Source of the DNA: Loktanella sp. Alg231-35
GTDB taxonomy: Bacteria; Pseudomonadota; Alphaproteobacteria; Rhodobacterales; Rhodobacteraceae
Direction of reading: 5' to 3'
DNA length: 64,000 bases
Assembly (NCBI RefSeq): GCF_900143545.1
Contig: NZ_FREV01000002.1
Location: 496,018-560,017 of the forward strand
The position numbers and the translations under genes are program-made. The notes beneath the pieces are model-generated. The model was not told where the DNA came from and searched no databases. It saw only the letters and a list, made by a program, of their open reading frames with translations. Positions 54,701 through 63,768 of the stretch are shown one piece after another (the first letter of the stretch is position 1; each line of letters starts with the position of its first letter).

Positions 54701-57674
54701 CATAGGTATCGCTGCCGATCCCGCCGTGAAGTTCGTCCGCTCCCTGATTGCCAACGAGCGTATCATCGCCATCATACCCATGGAGCGTGTCATTGCCTTC
54801 AAGTCCGCGGATACTATCATCGGTGCTGTTCAATCCGTGGATCGTATTTCCGCTTGACGTGCCATTCATCCAGGTCTGGTCGATGATGTCTTGCAGGTCC
54901 CAAACCTCGCCGTCCGAAAACTCAATACGTTCAAGCCCTTCGCCTGCAGCGTCGAATTGGTCCCAAACCCCAATTCTACCGCCTCCTTGGGGCGTCTCAA
55001 TCACTATCCAAAGATCATTTCTGGCGTCTGTTGAGCTACCTAAGCGTTCAAGACGCACATCTTGCGAGCCAACATCAAGAAAATGCAGTGTGTCGACATC
55101 GTCCCCGCCATCTTCCGTATGTGGACTATTTTCAGTAATGTAGTCATCACCATCACCGCGCTGCCAGAGATAGGTGTCGCTACCATCTCCGCCCCGCAAT
55201 ACGTCAACTCCGGTGCCGCCAACGAGTGTGTCATCTCCAGCATCTGCAATAATTTGATCGTTGCCCACCAGGCCGAACAGCCGGTCATCGTAATTCGTTC
55301 CATCAAGGGTGTTGTTGCCAGTGCCACCACTAACCGTGACGGCAGCGAGAATGTCTTTCAGTGTCCAAACTGTCCCACCGTCAAATTCAACACGTTCGAT
55401 ACCGCGCCCCGGGTTACTGTTGCTGTATTGGTGATCAACTTTGATGAGTTCGCCGGTACTGAGAACCTCAATGACAAGCTGAGAACTTCCATTGGTTCGC
55501 GTGAATGACACATCGTCCGAAGTAACGTTCTCCAGCACCAATGTGTCCGTCTCGATCCAGCTGTTGAAGCCATCATGGATGGTGTCATTGCCATCACCTT
55601 TTGCCCAAAGGTAGGTATCTGAACCAGCGCCTCCTTCGAGACGATCATTGTCAAGACCACCATCAAGTATGTCTGAACCGTTTCTTCCACGAAGGGTGTC
55701 ATTTCCCGCAAAACCCATGATGTGATCTTGTCCGTCACCGCCGTCGAGCTTTTGCGCGTCGTCGGTACCAACCTGCAATGCAGGACCCACAGACGGAGGC
55801 GCCAGATGCGCATTCCCGTGCTCGAGATGTTCCGCACTTTGCGCGAGTGACGCGACAAGTTGTGCGGCGGAAAGGTTTGCTGCGCTCAGATGTCCGGTCC
55901 AGACGCTTAACTCATCCGCCGTGGCCTCTCGCCCAAGGGCGTTCAGGAAGGCCTGTTGCACAAGCGCTTCGCCAGACAGGCCATGCAGCGTTGTTGTTGA
56001 TACACCGGTGAGATCACCCTCAACCCCCATCAGGATTGCGGCGATATCATCAGGCTGCTTGTCGCCCTCCAGCAGCAGCTCCGACAGATAAGTCAGTTCC
56101 TGCTCGGTTGGATCCCGATCATAAACCACGTCCACAATATTCGTGATCACCGACTCCACATAAGCCCGATCCAGACTACGCTCAAACACAGCCGGGTTCA
56201 TGATGACATCGAAGTTGTTGGTCAGCATATGACCGTTGCCCACAACACTGTGCTCAACAGAGTCGTTGATCTCCAACGTAAGCTCCGCACGTGTGCTCAG
56301 ACCCGCATCAAGCACAGACAGGGTTTGTGCCAGCTCCACCATGCTTGGCGAGCGGCCAAAAGCATTCATGTAGGCTTGCGTCACAAACTCCGCGTCAGAC
56401 TGCGTGCCATAGCGGGTCGCATACTCTCCGGACCCGATCAGATGATCGATCAGCGCAGCCTTGTCGAGTTGGCCATCGTCTACCCATTGGATCAGCGCTT
56501 CACTCTCACCGCTATCAAGGCCGCGATCCAGAACCGTGTCATAGATGCTTGCAGCTTCGTCCAGCAGACGGTCCTTTGCGGAGGCATCCAGACGCACTTC
56601 AAACTGTTCGGTCACGGTGCCGGTTGTTTGTGTGAGTGACCAGGTCTCAACCCCAAGCGCATCAATCTCATGCGAGGTTGACCGGTGACCAGAACCGGTC
56701 ACACCGTTGTCCCAATCATAACTGCCGTTATCGAGCACCGACCGGGTGGTTGTCTGGACATTGCCCTGCCGCATGACAGTGGTTGTCAGACCATCAGCTG
56801 AGGTTGATGTGATGAACGTGTTGTTATGGATACCCGCCACATTGTAGGAGGCAACCGTCTCAACGCTTGACCCATCAGCTGCGATCTCCAGCACCGATGT
56901 CTTGTCGGCAATCCCATTGCCGTCATAATCCATCTCGCGCGTGGTTGTGCGCCCATCCGCACTGACGAGTTCGGCAACGCTGGAGTGCAGTTCTCCATCC
57001 GCATACAAGGTCTCAGTGAGGGTATCGCGTGCGCCCGATCCATGCAGGGTTGTCACGGAGATCGAAGAGCCGTCAATTTCATCATCACCGTCAACATCAA
57101 ACGCCGTGATCGTGACCAGCCCATTGGCCGATGTTGTCGTGGATTCCTGGTACCCCAGGGTGCCCGACCCATAGGTCTCACTGAAGGACGTGACCATGTC
57201 GCCGTTGTCGTTGTAGTAAATATCCGTGGTACGCGTCAGGTCGGTTGTGCCATCGCCATCAACGTCAAAGGCATAAGAGGTTCTCATCCCATTGGCAGCC
57301 TCAGTGGCCGTCACGCGCGTCGAGACCACGCCGTTGATCTGCACGTCTTCATAGATTGTTGTGGTGTTTCCACTGAGATCAACCACGGCGTCCACCCGTT
57401 GATCCACAAACCCATCACCATCAATGTCCAGCGTCTGCACGCTGCTGCGCCCATCCGCACTTACCGTCTGGGTTGCGACCTGCTGCAAGTCATAGCCGGC
57501 ACCATATTGCTGCGTTGTGCTGGTGAACCCACCATCCGCACCACGGTCAATGTCAACCGTGCGATCAATGCTGCCATCACCAGAGTAATCGGCAGTGATG
57601 TCCGTGTTGAGCCCGTCACCGCTTGTGACCGTTGTGATCTCAGACAGCGTGTCAGAGGTGATGTCGCGGGTCAC
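51735..57674 (-). CDS. Giant repeat/RTX protein, C-terminal part after an in-frame amber codon
   Basis: A 1979-codon frame beginning at a GTG immediately after the TAG that closes the upstream frame; both frames are in phase, so this is the second part of one gene. In order: five more DxDGDGxxD-type repeats (to about residue 330), a DUF4214 region with several SxFYxxxxGRxP-like copies (FVTQAYMNAFGRSPSM, VQQAFLNALGREATADEL), six cassettes of RTX nonapeptides (GGxGxDxLxGG) each joined to an HCBP-type block ending in an FxDGxxWxxxDI motif, three DFSxSxxxxDL repeats with ENVIG, and a final FNLGDGQDQITDFEDGTD with the aliphatic end DDFVFV, typical of type I secretion. No ribosome site precedes the GTG. 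Confidence 0.85.
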   Translation of the reverse strand: MTRDITSDTLSEITTVTSGDGLNTDITADYSGDGSIDRTVDIDRGADGGFTSTTQQYGAGYDLQQVATQTVSADGRSSVQTLDIDGDGFVDQRVDAVVDLSGNTTTIYEDVQINGVVSTRVTATEAANGMRTSYAFDVDGDGTTDLTRTTDIYYNDNGDMVTSFSETYGSGTLGYQESTTTSANGLVTITAFDVDGDDEIDGSSISVTTLHGSGARDTLTETLYADGELHSSVAELVSADGRTTTREMDYDGNGIADKTSVLEIAADGSSVETVASYNVAGIHNNTFITSTSADGLTTTVMRQGNVQTTTRSVLDNGSYDWDNGVTGSGHRSTSHEIDALGVETWSLTQTTGTVTEQFEVRLDASAKDRLLDEAASIYDTVLDRGLDSGESEALIQWVDDGQLDKAALIDHLIGSGEYATRYGTQSDAEFVTQAYMNAFGRSPSMVELAQTLSVLDAGLSTRAELTLEINDSVEHSVVGNGHMLTNNFDVIMNPAVFERSLDRAYVESVITNIVDVVYDRDPTEQELTYLSELLLEGDKQPDDIAAILMGVEGDLTGVSTTTLHGLSGEALVQQAFLNALGREATADELSVWTGHLSAANLSAAQLVASLAQSAEHLEHGNAHLAPPSVGPALQVGTDDAQKLDGGDGQDHIMGFAGNDTLRGRNGSDILDGGLDNDRLEGGAGSDTYLWAKGDGNDTIHDGFNSWIETDTLVLENVTSDDVSFTRTNGSSQLVIEVLSTGELIKVDHQYSNSNPGRGIERVEFDGGTVWTLKDILAAVTVSGGTGNNTLDGTNYDDRLFGLVGNDQIIADAGDDTLVGGTGVDVLRGGDGSDTYLWQRGDGDDYITENSPHTEDGGDDVDTLHFLDVGSQDVRLERLGSSTDARNDLWIVIETPQGGGRIGVWDQFDAAGEGLERIEFSDGEVWDLQDIIDQTWMNGTSSGNTIHGLNSTDDSIRGLEGNDTLHGYDGDDTLVGNQGADELHGGIGSDTYVWSRGDGNDTVMDKNANLIDQDILVFEDVNSTDVVLKRSSTGSAEARDNLTIEIQGGAEVEEVLVADQFWLNDGEGVELISFADGITWTVEDILSRTWMTGTDGVETIYGQAGDDNIRGLAGDDTIYSGYGDDVVEGGMGNDTVRSTTGNDTFLWSLGHGNDLIIDTGAATEVDTLRLTDVNSDNADLTKVGDDLIVTIISTGETITVRDRFDVGTSGTGDGIEFITFADGVNVEVLGGALAETITTGTEAANTLVGWGLEDTIYGLGGNDVLEGEGGDDTLIGGAGVDILRGGAGNDTYQWSAGDGNDSIRDNESNTSEIDRLILTDISSGDVELKRQEGSAHVEITILSTGEMIEVHNRYSNSNDGRGIEEIHFGDGVVWSLDEIRDATIVEDGIGGTVVKGTSFADNLYGLDGADTIEGFAGDDTLVGGVGSDRLEGGIGNDTYIWERGAGNDKIDDRNANTGDTDTLVLNGVLSSDVELTRQFTTDTNIRDNLFVTISGGAAVELIEIFDQFDLDDGEGIEAIRFGDGETWTLQDILDQTTIEGTAQDDTMYGQGGRDNIYGRDGNDTITGKTGDDDLFGEGGDDTLNGDGGNDLLDGGDGNDTLNGGDGDDALVGGSGDDVLYGGLGANSFDGGSGIDTADFSFSNADNTIDLLNGQVNWPSNGTIETIVNVENVIGTGGDNIIIGDTGDNRFEGRGGDDTLDGGAGNDHLIGGDGDDILNGGAGDDTISGGIGVDIFDGGAGMDTVDFSYSSGDVDVDLVTEIADWSGHPDEDVISFENVIGSGGSNTITGTDENNILDGGSGNDTLYGGDGDDVILGGLGTDYHDGGDGIDTVDFSHSSSAVDIDLVAGVANWSSGTTEVTIAFENVIGSDGANTITGTDGNNALDGQAGNDTLIGGSGDDTLTGGSGADTFVFNLGDGQDQITDFEDGTDMMDFSTSGLSFADLTITTTGTSTFIDYDNGQQIELLNTSGLIDQDDFVFV

Positions 57675-60600
57675 CTAGGTTTGAATGACATCGCCGTTGG
57701 CCGCGTAGCTGGTGTCTGTCTCACTGATGAAGTCAAAGACACCATCGCCATCCAGATCAAGCGCAGAGGACGACGACATGCCATCATCGCTGACGGAGTG
57801 TTCTTCGCGCCCCTCAAGCACATGGTACTGGCCTCTGTGCTCCACGGTTTGCGTGATCGTGCCGTCAACACCAACCGCCGCGGTCTCAACCGTGCGCAGG
57901 TCAATCTCACCGTCACCGTTGCGATCTGTCAGCCGGGTCGTGGTGCGCCCGTCACCGCTGGTGATCACCTCATAGGTGCTTTCCACCACACCGCCTGAGG
58001 AGAGATATTCAGTTGTGGATGTCTGCGTGCCATTGTCCGCCAGGGTGCTTGTGGTGCGCAGATCATCATTGCCGTTGCCATCGGTATCATTGGTGCTGGT
58101 GACAGTCCGGCCATCCGCGCTGGTTTCAACCGTGAGCGCGCCAATGGTTGTGCCATCGGCAGAACTGCGGGTTGTGGTCTGGGTCTGCGTGCCATCGGCC
58201 GCAAGATCCGTGACCGAGACAACCGTCAGATCCGCCGTGCCATCGGCATCATAGTCGTTGCTGCGCGTGGTCGTGCGCCCATCATCGCTCCTGGTCACAG
58301 TGGCGCTGCTATAGGTTGTTCCGTCCCGCCCACGATCTTCAGTGACTTGTGTTGTCGACCCATCTGCATTGAGCGTCGTCGCCTCGGACATCACCAGATC
58401 ATCAATGCCATCACCATCGCGATCCTGGGACACCGTTGTGCTCAGCCCATTGGCACTGACAACAGTTTCCGATGCGGATTGCAGACTCCCGTCAGCCGCC
58501 AGCTGCGAGGTGGTCGAGGTCAGTGTGCCGTCATCAGCCTCAATTGTCGCGCTGGTCTGATCCGCAACACCGTCGCCATTGACGTCCACAGACCGCGTTA
58601 CGTGACGGCCATCATCAGAGGCGGTTGTTGTCGACCCGCTGCGCAGCACACCAGCTGCATCGCGCACCTCATTGACCGTGGTTGTGCTGCCATCAATTTC
58701 TAGCGTGGTTGTTGTTGTGCTGATCAGATCATAGGTGCCGTCACCGTCGGCATCTGTGGATTGGGTGGTCACCAACCCATCATCACTGGTCTCAGACAAT
58801 GACTGTGAGATCAGACTGCCGTCTTCTGCGGTCAGCTGCGCCACTGTGGTTTGGCTGCCATCGGCGTTCAACGTCGTGGTGCTGGTATTGGTTCGCTCCG
58901 CAGAGCCGTCACCATCCCCGTCAGTTTGGGTAGTCGTCGTCAGGCCGTCATCGCTGGTGCTGACAATACTCTCACTGCGCAGACTGCCGTCATTGTTGCG
59001 GGTCTCATTGACCTGTGTGCGGCCACCGTCAGTATTCAGCGTGGTTGTGCTGTTGGTCAGTGTCTCGGTGACACCATCGCCATCTGCATCGGTCGCCGCA
59101 GTGCGAACCAGACCATTGGCGCTGACAGTACTGGTTTGTGTTCCTGCAACCGTACCATCAGCGTGGAAGCTAGTGTCCACAACAGTGCGTGCGCCATCCA
59201 CATCTTGCGTGGACACAGTGGTGCGATCAACGCTGCCGTCGCCGTTTGCATCTGCATCCGTTGTGACAATACGCCGGTCAGCGCTCTGTGTTGACACGCT
59301 TTGCGACAGTAAAGTAACGCCATCACCAGCATAGGTGGAGCTGTCAGACACGACTGTACCATCGACATTGTTCGTCTGCGACACCTGAGTTGTGCCGTCC
59401 AAAGCGCCATCACCGTCGCTATCAAACGTCGTGGCGGTTGTAAGGCCATCAGCGCTTGTGACGGACGTCGTTTCGCTACGCAGCGACCCATCTTGATTGG
59501 TAGCTATGACAACGCGTGTTGCGACACCGGCCCCATCAACAGTCGTGATGTCAGAGGTTGTGGCGTCAATATCGCCATCACCATCAGTATCCGTGGTTGT
59601 GGTCCGCGTCAGACCATCGGCACTGGTCACAGAGGTGGAGACTGCATTGATCGTCCCATCCGCATTGCGATCCCAGCTTGTGGCGGTACGTTCGCCCGTC
59701 GTGCCATCCACACTGACGTCACGCAGCAGATCCGTCGCCTCAAAGACGCCATTCTGATTGAGGTCCACATGCGTTTGGGACGTGACCTTATCTGCGCCAA
59801 GCGTGGTTTCTTGCATGCTCCGAATGGAGCCATCGGTATTAGTCGCCGTGATGGTCTGGACGCGGCTACCATCAGGATTGATCACTGTCTGATCCACCGT
59901 GGTCACATCGATATCGCCATCACCATCAAGATCGGAAGAGATTGTTTTGGTCAGCGCATCATCAGACTGCACCTGGGTCGTTGTGCTCCGCGTACTGCCA
60001 TCTTCGTTGGTGACCACAATTGTTGAGGTGCTGCCCGTCGGGCCTGTCACAATGTCCAGGTTCTCGATTGTATCGCTGTCGCCATCGCCATCCACATCAC
60101 GGGCAATGGTCTTGGTCTGACCATCTGCACTGACCGTCTCGGTCACAACCGCACGGGTTGAACCGTCCTGATTGAGCGTTGTGATCGTCTCTGACCGGCT
60201 GCCATCAGGGTTCACCACAATCACATGGGTCATGGTCACGTCCGTGAGACCATCGCCATCACTGTCAATGGCTTCCGTTCGGGTCAGACCATTGGCAGAG
60301 ACGGACTCGTCCACGCTGCGGATCACTGTGCCGTCCTGACCGACATCCGTCGTGACAATGGTCATGCTGCCGTCAGCAGCCGTTGTGCGCACTTCGATCT
60401 GATCAAACCAGCCACCACCGGTGGAGTCGCGATCAATCGTGATCGTGTTGCCATCGGCACTGGTGCTTGTGACCGTCTGGTTCAGCAGGATCGCTGTGAC
60501 CGCTGTGGCCCCCAGACTGTTGGTCACCGTCTTAACAGTCGATCCATCCGGATTGGTCACGGTATCAATGGTCTGCAAACGATCCACAACGCCATCGCCA

Positions 60601-62264
60601 TTGTCGTCATAGCTATTGGCAATCTGTGTGCCATCAGCGCTCACAACAGTGGTGTTCACAAAGGCAATGCTGCCATCGGCGGCATAGGCCGTTGTGATCT
60701 CGGTGCGTGTACCCGCGCCATCAACGCTCTCGACCTGTTCAAGGCGATAGCCGTCAGCCTCAGCAATCAAGGTGACATCCGCCACGGTTCCGGTGGAGCC
60801 ATCAGCCCAGGTAAAGACCGTCTGACCGGTGATCGTAGAGCCGTCAGGTAGCTCGATGTTTGTGGCATCTGCCGTCAGATCAACAGATGTGATCCCAAGA
60901 TCCGCAAACGTCATGGCCGTGGTGGAGCCGTCAGCATTGGTTACCAGCAGTTTGAAGTCCAGCCACGCGTCGTCCAGCGCGTCAAAAACACCATCGCCAT
61001 TGCTGTCAAAGACAGAGGCGAGGGCTTCCATATCCGACGTGGCCGTCGGGTCCCATTCGGTGAAAATATATTGGCGGGACTCGGTGATTGCACCAAGATC
61101 GTCAGGGTCGTAGAACAACACCGCATTGCCTTCACCGGCCCAGGCCGTGCGGTTTTGCAACCCATCTCCCGTGGCATCGACATATGTTGTTGAGTTGGAG
61201 AGCTCGGTGATGTTGATGCCTGCGCCAGTGAGGTCGAAGAGGATGGGTCTTGGCCCAACCTTATCGTAGTTGTCCTCTGGCGGTGCATTGCCACCTGGAT
61301 TGCCTGACGGCACATTCACCGTTGGCTGTGAGGGAGGCGCAGGTGGGCCAATGAACGTCGGATCGTTTGCCGTAGGGGTTGGATCAGGCCTCGGGGATGG
61401 TCTCGGATCATTGTCGTCTCGGCCACCCGATGAGTTCCCGCTTTCAGCTGGGCTTGCAGCGCCCGTATTGTTGCTGGAATGCCTTGGATCAGTTGGCGGC
61501 AACCGCCAATCATTGTCATTCCGTGAGTCACCGTCGCCAAAATTGAACTGGGTTCCAGGAGCACGCTGCTGTGCGCCGGTCGTGCTAAGTTGCTGGGCAA
61601 GCTGATCTAGATCCGTGAGCCGGTTACCTTCTGCGATAGCATCAAGTGCATTTAGTTCATCACCGGCACGCAAACCTCTTCCATCGTCAAACCGTCCACC
61701 GTAACCCGGAACCCGAGCGCTACCAGCTGACTGTGATGACAGGCCTGAACCGCCGGCAGGGTCAACTTGAGGCTGCCCCCACAGACCGTGCGTCATTTCC
61801 GCTGAAATTGTAGTCCAGAATGGACTTACACTCACCAATGCATGTGCGCCGTCCGCGGACGAAACCTCAGCAATTACTTCTCCGCCAAGCTTGAGTCCAA
61901 ATAGTTCCGCGCTTCCTCCCAGACCCACTCCTGCCCCGACATTTGAATCTTCAAAAGCGATAAAACCCATAAGGCCGGATTCAAATGGGCTATGGATGGC
62001 TATGACTGTCTCAGCGAATGCTCCGAATCCTCCACCAACTGAGATATTGACAGAATCTTCATCGAAACCGCCCCGCAAATGCCCTCGAATGGGTCCAAGT
62101 TTTATGGCTCCGCCTGCAATCGTGAAGTCGCCTTGGTTGACTCCTAAAAGACTAGCCGGGAGGTCTTCGATCGTTGCATCAATACCGACACTAACCTGAT
62201 CTGATAGATTTCCTTGCCAAAGCGGAGCGGATGTACCCTCCGACGCAGTCGAGCCTCTTGCCAT
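57675..62264 (-). CDS. Giant repeat/RTX protein, N-terminal part, ending at an amber codon
   Basis: A 1529-residue frame from an ATG at 62264 to a TAG at 57677-57675. No Sec signal is seen at the start. Residues 1-190 are glycine-rich and hydrophobic (GGFGAFAETVIAIHSPFE). A Pro-rich linker follows at about 280-330, then a domain with ILFDLTGAGINITEL typical of large calcium-binding proteins of Rhodobacterales. About 20 repeats of roughly 46 residues follow, each with an EF-hand-like loop such as DSDGDGLTD, DVDGDGDSD or DRDGDGIDD and a TxxNxDGS strand. Changing TAG to CAG by one base would restore a single protein of about 3,509 residues. Confidence 0.85.
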   Translation of the reverse strand: MARGSTASEGTSAPLWQGNLSDQVSVGIDATIEDLPASLLGVNQGDFTIAGGAIKLGPIRGHLRGGFDEDSVNISVGGGFGAFAETVIAIHSPFESGLMGFIAFEDSNVGAGVGLGGSAELFGLKLGGEVIAEVSSADGAHALVSVSPFWTTISAEMTHGLWGQPQVDPAGGSGLSSQSAGSARVPGYGGRFDDGRGLRAGDELNALDAIAEGNRLTDLDQLAQQLSTTGAQQRAPGTQFNFGDGDSRNDNDWRLPPTDPRHSSNNTGAASPAESGNSSGGRDDNDPRPSPRPDPTPTANDPTFIGPPAPPSQPTVNVPSGNPGGNAPPEDNYDKVGPRPILFDLTGAGINITELSNSTTYVDATGDGLQNRTAWAGEGNAVLFYDPDDLGAITESRQYIFTEWDPTATSDMEALASVFDSNGDGVFDALDDAWLDFKLLVTNADGSTTAMTFADLGITSVDLTADATNIELPDGSTITGQTVFTWADGSTGTVADVTLIAEADGYRLEQVESVDGAGTRTEITTAYAADGSIAFVNTTVVSADGTQIANSYDDNGDGVVDRLQTIDTVTNPDGSTVKTVTNSLGATAVTAILLNQTVTSTSADGNTITIDRDSTGGGWFDQIEVRTTAADGSMTIVTTDVGQDGTVIRSVDESVSANGLTRTEAIDSDGDGLTDVTMTHVIVVNPDGSRSETITTLNQDGSTRAVVTETVSADGQTKTIARDVDGDGDSDTIENLDIVTGPTGSTSTIVVTNEDGSTRSTTTQVQSDDALTKTISSDLDGDGDIDVTTVDQTVINPDGSRVQTITATNTDGSIRSMQETTLGADKVTSQTHVDLNQNGVFEATDLLRDVSVDGTTGERTATSWDRNADGTINAVSTSVTSADGLTRTTTTDTDGDGDIDATTSDITTVDGAGVATRVVIATNQDGSLRSETTSVTSADGLTTATTFDSDGDGALDGTTQVSQTNNVDGTVVSDSSTYAGDGVTLLSQSVSTQSADRRIVTTDADANGDGSVDRTTVSTQDVDGARTVVDTSFHADGTVAGTQTSTVSANGLVRTAATDADGDGVTETLTNSTTTLNTDGGRTQVNETRNNDGSLRSESIVSTSDDGLTTTTQTDGDGDGSAERTNTSTTTLNADGSQTTVAQLTAEDGSLISQSLSETSDDGLVTTQSTDADGDGTYDLISTTTTTLEIDGSTTTVNEVRDAAGVLRSGSTTTASDDGRHVTRSVDVNGDGVADQTSATIEADDGTLTSTTSQLAADGSLQSASETVVSANGLSTTVSQDRDGDGIDDLVMSEATTLNADGSTTQVTEDRGRDGTTYSSATVTRSDDGRTTTRSNDYDADGTADLTVVSVTDLAADGTQTQTTTRSSADGTTIGALTVETSADGRTVTSTNDTDGNGNDDLRTTSTLADNGTQTSTTEYLSSGGVVESTYEVITSGDGRTTTRLTDRNGDGEIDLRTVETAAVGVDGTITQTVEHRGQYHVLEGREEHSVSDDGMSSSSALDLDGDGVFDFISETDTSYAANGDVIQT

Positions 62265-62282
62265 AATTGATTTACTCCGCGG

Positions 62283-62552
62283 TTAGTTGAAAAATCTGCC
62301 AAGGTCAAAGCCGACAATCAACAGCAGTGATCTGAACGCCAGGAAAATTCCTAGACTCACTATCACAAATGGAATTGAAGCAATTATCTGAACCGCAGAT
62401 ATGTCAGGCAAATCCACTTTATTTACCTCGAGCACCAAGAACGGCAGCGCAGCCACAAGAAAAATGATGAAATACCCCAGAAGGAATCTAATCGGGTACA
62501 TCCCTGCCAAACGCCAAAGTAAAACAATCCTAGACAACGGAAATCCCTCCAA
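62283..62552 (-). CDS. Small two-helix membrane protein upstream of the giant gene
   Basis: An 89-residue protein with two long hydrophobic segments (about 18-40 and 52-80) and a short N-terminal basic part. No family is recognised. It ends 18 bases before the giant gene start on the same strand, so the two are probably co-transcribed. It might help anchor or export the giant protein, but this is inference from position. Confidence 0.55.
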   Translation of the reverse strand: MEGFPLSRIVLLWRLAGMYPIRFLLGYFIIFLVAALPFLVLEVNKVDLPDISAVQIIASIPFVIVSLGIFLAFRSLLLIVGFDLGRFFN

Positions 62553-62630
62553 ACACTAGTCGCTCCGAGATCACGTCGCTACAAGATAACGTTAACCTTT
62601 GATGCAACCGAAAGTTTGATATCCGAAACG

Positions 62631-62888
62631 TCATGGGTGACTATTCCTGCTACTTTCACAAATCTCGCCGGTGCGCTTGCTCCAAGAGTACTTCTCCAAT
62701 GGCAATTCGATCATTTCCGGACAAACATCACAGTCACGAAAGGAATGAAGAGGCGCTGCACTCAGACCGGTTGTTGAGCCTAAAAGGAAAACTGCAATAA
62801 ATAGTCGTAGTGCTAACAAGGCGAAATTCGTTCCGACAAAAGTGGCCGCACCGCGCAACCTTAGCGCCACTTGAACATCACAGCACAA
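62631..62888 (-). pseudogene. Remnant of a formylglycine-generating-enzyme-type (FGE-sulfatase) gene
   Basis: An 85-codon frame. Residues 18-45 are a hydrophobic helix, followed by FRDCDVCPEMIELP, the entry motif of FGE-type domains that normally continues with a Gly-Ser-Phe-Met-Met-Gly stretch. Here the frame goes into unrelated sequence and stops after about 20 more codons. The catalytic domain of about 230 residues is missing, so this looks like a truncated relic, perhaps lost when the giant gene or an insertion arrived. Confidence 0.5.
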
Positions 62889-63121
62889 CTAAGCGCAACC
62901 CCTGATGTATGAGTACTTCGCAACAAACTGTTTACGATTCGAACCTGGCCGATGCCACTATTCTCAGAACATGATCGTTATTGGGACGTATCGAGGCTTC
63001 GAAAAATGAGCTCCCGACGCATGCACACCTGCCATTCTTCTAGGGTCCCTTGTCACGCTTGAAGCTGCCAAGCCTCGGCCGATCCCGCATCCTGCGCCGG
63101 AGCCGCCCGAATTCACTCTCC

Positions 63122-63718
63122 TCACCACATCCTCTCCGCAATCCCGCGTTCCTCCACTCCACTGGCGTCTGCATAGATGGCGGTTGTGGACATATCGGCA
63201 TGCCCCATCCACTTCTGCAGGAGATTGAGGGGTATGCTGGCATTGAGCGCATGGATCCCAAACCCATGCCTGAGCCCCTTGGGACAAGCCTGCACGCCTG
63301 TGATGTCCGCCTCTGCCATCAGCTGCTTGATCCAGCGATAGGCAGTGCTGCGATTGAGTGGCCGGTTGCGGTGCTGCCAGAGCGGCGCGTCAGGTTGTGT
63401 TTGATTGGCGTAGCCCTGCAAAACATCTGCAAGCTCAGTTGGTATCGGCACTTCGCGGAACACGTTCCTTCGGCGTCGTTTGAGCGTCCGGTATGTGATC
63501 ACGCGAGTTTCAACTTGGATGTCGCGCGGTGTCAGGGCCAGCGCCTCCGATATCCGGCACCCGGTGTAGAGCAGAGTCAGGCCAAGAGAACGCTGCGGCA
63601 TCGTCGCTTGCTTGCAGGCCGCAACAAACCGCACCCGCTCGGCGGCGTTGATATAGAGCCTGCGCGCGTCTTTATCATAGAGGCGCATGGCTTGCGTGGA
63701 CGCTGATATCGTGGACAT
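63122..63718 (-). CDS. Short tyrosine recombinase (site-specific integrase), 198 residues
   Basis: From the ATG at 63718 the protein reads MSTISASTQAMRLYDK. Catalytic residues are Arg55 in YTGCRISEAL, Lys80 in the TLKRRRR hairpin, Lys147-x-x-Arg150 in CPKGLRHGF (Lys in place of the usual His), His173 in MGHADMSTT and Tyr182 in IYAD. The usual N-terminal core-binding domain is absent, so the size is that of FimB/FimE-type recombinases. The frame is open to 63865, but that part would cover an inverted repeat and lacks a ribosome site. It would cut and rejoin DNA at a short inverted-repeat site. Confidence 0.88.
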   Translation of the reverse strand: MSTISASTQAMRLYDKDARRLYINAAERVRFVAACKQATMPQRSLGLTLLYTGCRISEALALTPRDIQVETRVITYRTLKRRRRNVFREVPIPTELADVLQGYANQTQPDAPLWQHRNRPLNRSTAYRWIKQLMAEADITGVQACPKGLRHGFGIHALNASIPLNLLQKWMGHADMSTTAIYADASGVEERGIAERMW

Positions 63719-63768
63719 GGATTTGGGGTCTGGGGCAGCTGCATTGCGTCGATTTGACTGTGCAACAC

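Noticed and set aside
56985-57998. A 337-codon plus-strand frame crossing the amber site of the giant gene
   Set aside because: It is antisense to the Asp/Gly repeats and only mirrors their periodicity (Val, Ile, Arg-rich). No ribosome site or motif is present.
51735-62264. Regular short repeats that could suggest a CRISPR array or satellite DNA
   Set aside because: The repeats are degenerate at DNA level and in one reading frame, encoding RTX and EF-hand-like motifs. They are protein repeats, and no cas genes are present.
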